A stretch of 18,219 bases of DNA from Bacteroidales bacterium (GTDB lineage Bacteria > Bacteroidota > Bacteroidia > Bacteroidales > UBA932). Shown here in pieces: positions 15,206 to 18,219 of this stretch. The stretch spans positions 1-18,219 of the forward strand of contig JAFZDJ010000155.1 in the NCBI GenBank assembly GCA_017561265.1. Direction: 5' to 3'. The notes under the pieces are model-generated. The model saw only the letters and a program-made list of their open reading frames with translations. It searched no databases and was not told the DNA's origin. A program made the position numbers and the translations under genes. The number at the start of each line of letters is the position of its first letter. Position 1 is the first letter of the stretch.

Positions 15206-17863
15206 ATGAAGAAATTCAGAATCATTACAGCTGCATCTGTCATCGCCTTGTTATCAGGATGTCAGGCTGAAACTGTGCCGCAGGACAACTCTCACCATAC
15301 TGAGATTGATGTTCAGGCGTCAGCTGTCGTTGAAGGACTGATGCGAATCCAGGTTACTGAGGAGCAGGCTGAACTATGGCTCTCTTCTGCCGATGAGTCA
15401 GGAACTGTATCGGCATATGACAAAACCATGTTCGACGGATTGGATGTAATATCAGTCTCAACCTCTTTCAATATCGGAGGTAAGTATATTGAAAGACAGA
15501 AAAAGGCCGGTCTGCATCTGTGGTTCGATGTCAGATTCAACGAGTCTGTGCCGACAACCAAGGCCTCGGAACATATCATGTCGTCAGAAGAGATCAGACT
15601 TGCCGAGCCTGTTTATAAAATGCAGCCGATGCAGGTACAGATGAATGATCCTGAGTTCACTAAATTTCAGTGGCATTATAACAATGTCGGTGAATATGGT
15701 TTCAGGCCGGGAATAGATATCGGACTTGTGGAAGCATGGAACAAATTCGGCGTCTTTGGAAACAGGGAGGTCATAATTGCTGTCGTGGATTCCGGCGTCG
15801 ATTATTCTCATGAAGACTTGAATCCCAATATGTGGGTCAACGAAGCAGAGCTTAATGGTGCTGAGGGTGTGGATGATGACGGAAACGGATATAAGGATGA
15901 TATCCATGGATTTAATTTCGTAGGAGGATCTGCAAAGATCAATTTCGAATCACATGGTACTCATGTAGCCGGAACCATTGCTGCCGTAAACAATAACGGA
16001 ATCGGTGTCTGCGGTGTTGCCGGAGGATATTATCCTGATAAGCCGGGTGTACGCGTAATGGCGCTTCAGGTGATCGATGCCAATTATCCGGAAGGAACAG
16101 CAAGCCTTCCTAAGGTATATCAGTATGCTGCTGAGAATGGTGCAGTAATCCTTAACAACAGCTGGGGTTATGCTCAGACCCTGAAGACTATGCCTACCGC
16201 CGATAAGAAGGCGATAGACTATTTCGTCGAATATGCCGGTCTTGATCAGAACGGCAATCAGACTGGTCCTATGAAGGGCGGACTTACCATTTTCGCAGCA
16301 GGAAATGAGTCCGAAGATCTTGCTTATCCTGCTGCCTATGAAAAGGTACTTGCTGTTGCAGCCCTCGGTCCTAATGGAGAGGCAGCTTATTACACAAATT
16401 ATGGTGATTGGATCGATGTATGTGCCCCAGGAGGTGACCATAAGGTTGACAGGCAGTATGGCGGAATCTACAGCATCGGATTGGAAAATACTTACAATTC
16501 ACAGCAGGGTACGTCCATGGCCTGTCCTCATGTGACCGGTATCGCAGGACTTGTACTTTCTGCTTGCGGAGGTCCGGGTTATACACGTGATGATCTTTGG
16601 AATGCAATCATTGAAGGAACAGATCCGTCTGTTTATGATTACAATCCTGACATGATCGGAATGCTGGGAGTCGGAATGGTAAATGCCTCTCTTGCATTGT
16701 CGACCTTGAATACTACAGCTCCGGAGGATGTCACAACTCTGTCAGCTGAGTCAAATGCAAATACTGTCTATCTTACAGCTGATGTACCGGCAGATGATAC
16801 TGGAGATGCATATTACTATCATGTATACGTTTCAGAGAAGGCATTCGATGCCTCAGACCTTGTTTCAATGCAATCAATAGATATCGCCATAAACAAGGAA
16901 CAGCTTCTTGACAACGGACTCAGAAGATTTGCTCTCAAGGGACTTAAGTTCGAGACTGAATACCACATCGCAGTCATTGCCGGTGACTTTGCAGGCAACA
17001 GGTCATCAGTTCCATGCATGACGACTGTGAGCACAAAGGCAAATACTCTTCCTCAGATCACCGTTACAAGAGAAGGAAAGAAAGAACTCCTGTCTTCAGA
17101 GTCGACATCTTATGTGTTCATAGCCTCAGATCCTGATGATTTCCATGTTGTTACATGCTCATTCGATGCCGGAAATACAACAGGTGTCACATTCGAAACC
17201 CTCATTGACGGTTCATATCATGTCAAGATAGATGGATCTAAGATGAAGGAGGGAGCTTACAACTGCAGGTTTATAGCTGCCGATCAGTTCGGCGGTAAGT
17301 CCGTGTATGAAATCAGATTCATCGTCAATACTAATTCAGCTCCTGTAGCTACAGCTGCAATGTCTCCGGTAGTCCTTAAAGGGGTGGGCGAGAGTGATGT
17401 AGTCGATCTTGCATATCACTTCAATGATCCGGACGGAGATAATCTGAGCTATACTGTAGCCGTTGCAGACAAATCGGTTGCAACTACTTCGATATCAAAC
17501 AATAAACTTACAGTAACAGGTACTGCAATAGGCAAGACCCAGATAAAGATCACCGCTACGGATCCGAGCGGAGAAACTGCATCTGCAGATCTTTCCGTTG
17601 TAGTTCGTGATGCTGCAAAACCATTCGATCTTTATCCTAATCCTGTAATTGACATACTTAATGTCGGTGCGGGAGAAGAGTGCCACGGATCAATCACAAT
17701 CTACTCATCTACAGGAAAGAAGGCATACGAGGCAGACCAGGCTGCAATGAGCCCATTAACGCCTTTCAAGGCAGATCTCAGCACTCTGGCGCCAGGAGTA
17801 TACAGCATAGTCATCAAGACTCCGGGAAACAATGACTATAAGACAGAAATCGTTAAACTCTGA
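15206..17863 (+). CDS. S8 subtilisin-family protease with lipobox and T9SS sorting domain (right operon)
   Basis: This 885-residue exported protease is paralogous to the left one. The lipobox is LSGC (Cys19), followed by QAE, which recalls surface-lipoprotein export signals. A propeptide-like region spans about 45-140. The subtilisin domain has Asp195 in VVDSGVD, His250 in SHGTHVAG, oxyanion Asn367 in AAGNE and Ser437 in GTSMACPHVTG. It carries the common DDDGNGYKDDIHG metal-binding-type insertion (about 223-235), which the left enzyme lacks. It does not have the left enzyme's EF-hand loop. FN3-like (about 505-612) and Ig/cadherin-like modules (about 613-800) precede a type A T9SS sorting domain (about 803-885) with YPNPVID and the ending EIVKL. 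A 200-bp hairpin-rich spacer separates it from the lipoprotein gene, and its stop overlaps a possible start of the PorV-like gene. Confidence 0.93.
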   Translation: MKKFRIITAASVIALLSGCQAETVPQDNSHHTEIDVQASAVVEGLMRIQVTEEQAELWLSSADESGTVSAYDKTMFDGLDVISVSTSFNIGGKYIERQKKAGLHLWFDVRFNESVPTTKASEHIMSSEEIRLAEPVYKMQPMQVQMNDPEFTKFQWHYNNVGEYGFRPGIDIGLVEAWNKFGVFGNREVIIAVVDSGVDYSHEDLNPNMWVNEAELNGAEGVDDDGNGYKDDIHGFNFVGGSAKINFESHGTHVAGTIAAVNNNGIGVCGVAGGYYPDKPGVRVMALQVIDANYPEGTASLPKVYQYAAENGAVILNNSWGYAQTLKTMPTADKKAIDYFVEYAGLDQNGNQTGPMKGGLTIFAAGNESEDLAYPAAYEKVLAVAALGPNGEAAYYTNYGDWIDVCAPGGDHKVDRQYGGIYSIGLENTYNSQQGTSMACPHVTGIAGLVLSACGGPGYTRDDLWNAIIEGTDPSVYDYNPDMIGMLGVGMVNASLALSTLNTTAPEDVTTLSAESNANTVYLTADVPADDTGDAYYYHVYVSEKAFDASDLVSMQSIDIAINKEQLLDNGLRRFALKGLKFETEYHIAVIAGDFAGNRSSVPCMTTVSTKANTLPQITVTREGKKELLSSESTSYVFIASDPDDFHVVTCSFDAGNTTGVTFETLIDGSYHVKIDGSKMKEGAYNCRFIAADQFGGKSVYEIRFIVNTNSAPVATAAMSPVVLKGVGESDVVDLAYHFNDPDGDNLSYTVAVADKSVATTSISNNKLTVTGTAIGKTQIKITATDPSGETASADLSVVVRDAAKPFDLYPNPVIDILNVGAGEECHGSITIYSSTGKKAYEADQAAMSPLTPFKADLSTLAPGVYSIVIKTPGNNDYKTEIVKL

Positions 17864-18219
17864 TGACCATGAAGAAGACAATGATATATATCGCGGGAGC
17901 GCTGATGCTCCTTATTCCATCGCTTGCAGGTGCTCAGGCTCTGCCTTTCACAGCAGCAGATGTGAATCCTGTGACCTTGGCGAAGGGTGGAGCAGACCTT
18001 ACAGAGACAGGTTCGATCTCTCATTCTGCATTTACCAACGCAGCAGCTGTTCCGTTCTCGGAATCGACTCTTGATGTAGCGGCAGGTTATACAATGTGGC
18101 AGCCGACATCGGCTGGAAGCAGTGTGATCAATGTTGCAGGTGCATATAATATGGACGGAAAGCTCGGAATTGCAGCCGGTCTGTATTACGGAATGCATTC
18201 TTCATATGATATTACTGAT
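17852..18219. repeat. Outer long inverted repeat, right arm
   Basis: Reverse complement of 1-368 at 361 of 368 positions. The outermost 141 bases (18079-18219) and the innermost 102 bases (17852-17953) are perfect. It contains the protease stop and the PorV-like start. Both arms stop exactly at the window ends, so the true repeat probably extends further. Confidence 0.95.
17869..18219 (+). CDS. PorV/FadL-like outer-membrane protein, N-terminal part (right copy, runs off window)
   Basis: The first 117 codons are visible, starting MKKTMIYIAG with the signal peptide cut predicted at AGA|Q. It differs from the left copy at only two residues (Ala29 and Asp43 here). This near-identity contrasts with the strong divergence of every other gene pair in the two operons. 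The stop codon of the protease (TGA, 17861-17863) shares its A with an upstream in-frame ATG (17863-17865), so translation is probably coupled. If the family call is right, the protein could shuttle the T9SS-tagged protease to the sortase or act as a FadL-type channel. The barrel itself lies outside the window. Confidence 0.6.
   Translation, partial: MKKTMIYIAGALMLLIPSLAGAQALPFTAADVNPVTLAKGGADLTETGSISHSAFTNAAAVPFSESTLDVAAGYTMWQPTSAGSSVINVAGAYNMDGKLGIAAGLYYGMHSSYDITD

Noticed and set aside
15046..15270. Small reading frame in the spacer before the right protease
   Set aside because: It overlaps hairpins and the protease start, has no recognisable domain or start signal, and shows no counterpart on the left arm.
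1..18219. The mirror symmetry as a chimeric hairpin artefact of assembly or amplification
   Set aside because: A fold-back artefact would give identical arms throughout. Here the paired genes are strongly diverged, of different length and intact; only the centre and ends are near-identical.
1..18219. CRISPR array, tRNA or rRNA genes
   Set aside because: No regularly spaced direct repeats and no cloverleaf-like or rRNA-like stretch was seen; the non-coding space is under 300 bp at each gap.

Overview
The window looks like a piece of a Bacteroidota (Bacteroidales-type) genome, probably from a gut or other host-associated lineage. The evidence is two SusC/SusD pairs, lipoprotein signals, a TAnnTTTG-type promoter, type IX secretion (T9SS) sorting domains and a PorV/FadL-like outer-membrane protein. 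I cannot name a genus with confidence. The layout is almost perfectly mirror-symmetric about roughly position 9,000, and the outermost ends are exact reverse complements of each other.

Left half (minus strand, read from the centre outwards): a SusC-like TonB-dependent transporter (8451-5464), a SusD-like lipoprotein (5429-3924), a Calx-beta-like surface lipoprotein (3899-3027), an intrinsic terminator or attenuator hairpin (about 3007-2975), a subtilisin-family S8 protease with a T9SS sorting domain (2954-357), and the start of a PorV/FadL-like outer-membrane protein that runs off the window (351-1). Right half (plus strand): the same five-gene order, encoded by clearly diverged paralogues. 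These are SusC (9479-12622), SusD (12641-14149), lipoprotein (14169-15005), a 200-bp spacer with two hairpins, S8 protease (15206-17863) and the same PorV/FadL-like start (17869-18219).

Centre (about 8450-9480): a small serine recombinase of the Bacteroides Mpi/Hin invertase type (8590-9189) sits between inverted repeats. Each repeat holds a candidate crossover site with the core AAACG-CT-CG, and the left one is a nearly perfect 26-bp dyad. Just inside the right site is one good outward-facing Bacteroidota promoter (TTTG, 20-bp spacer, TATATTTG; 9330-9361) aimed at the right susC. I find no equivalent facing the left susC. Inversion of the roughly 850-bp recombinase-plus-promoter segment would move that promoter to the left operon. 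My central interpretation is therefore a self-inverting, recombinase-encoding promoter toggle that expresses either of two complete surface operons, each combining uptake, proteolysis and export functions.

Each operon probably works as a unit. An exported subtilisin cuts protein substrates at the cell surface, the SusCD pair with its accessory lipoprotein binds and imports products (a RagAB-like peptide uptake idea), and the PorV-like protein, whose start codon overlaps the protease stop, may help deliver the T9SS-tagged protease. The outer repeats (1-368 and 17852-18219, 7 mismatches) could support a second, larger rearrangement. They also explain why the sequence ends where it does: the terminal 141 bp are perfectly inverted-identical, which looks like an assembly-graph boundary.
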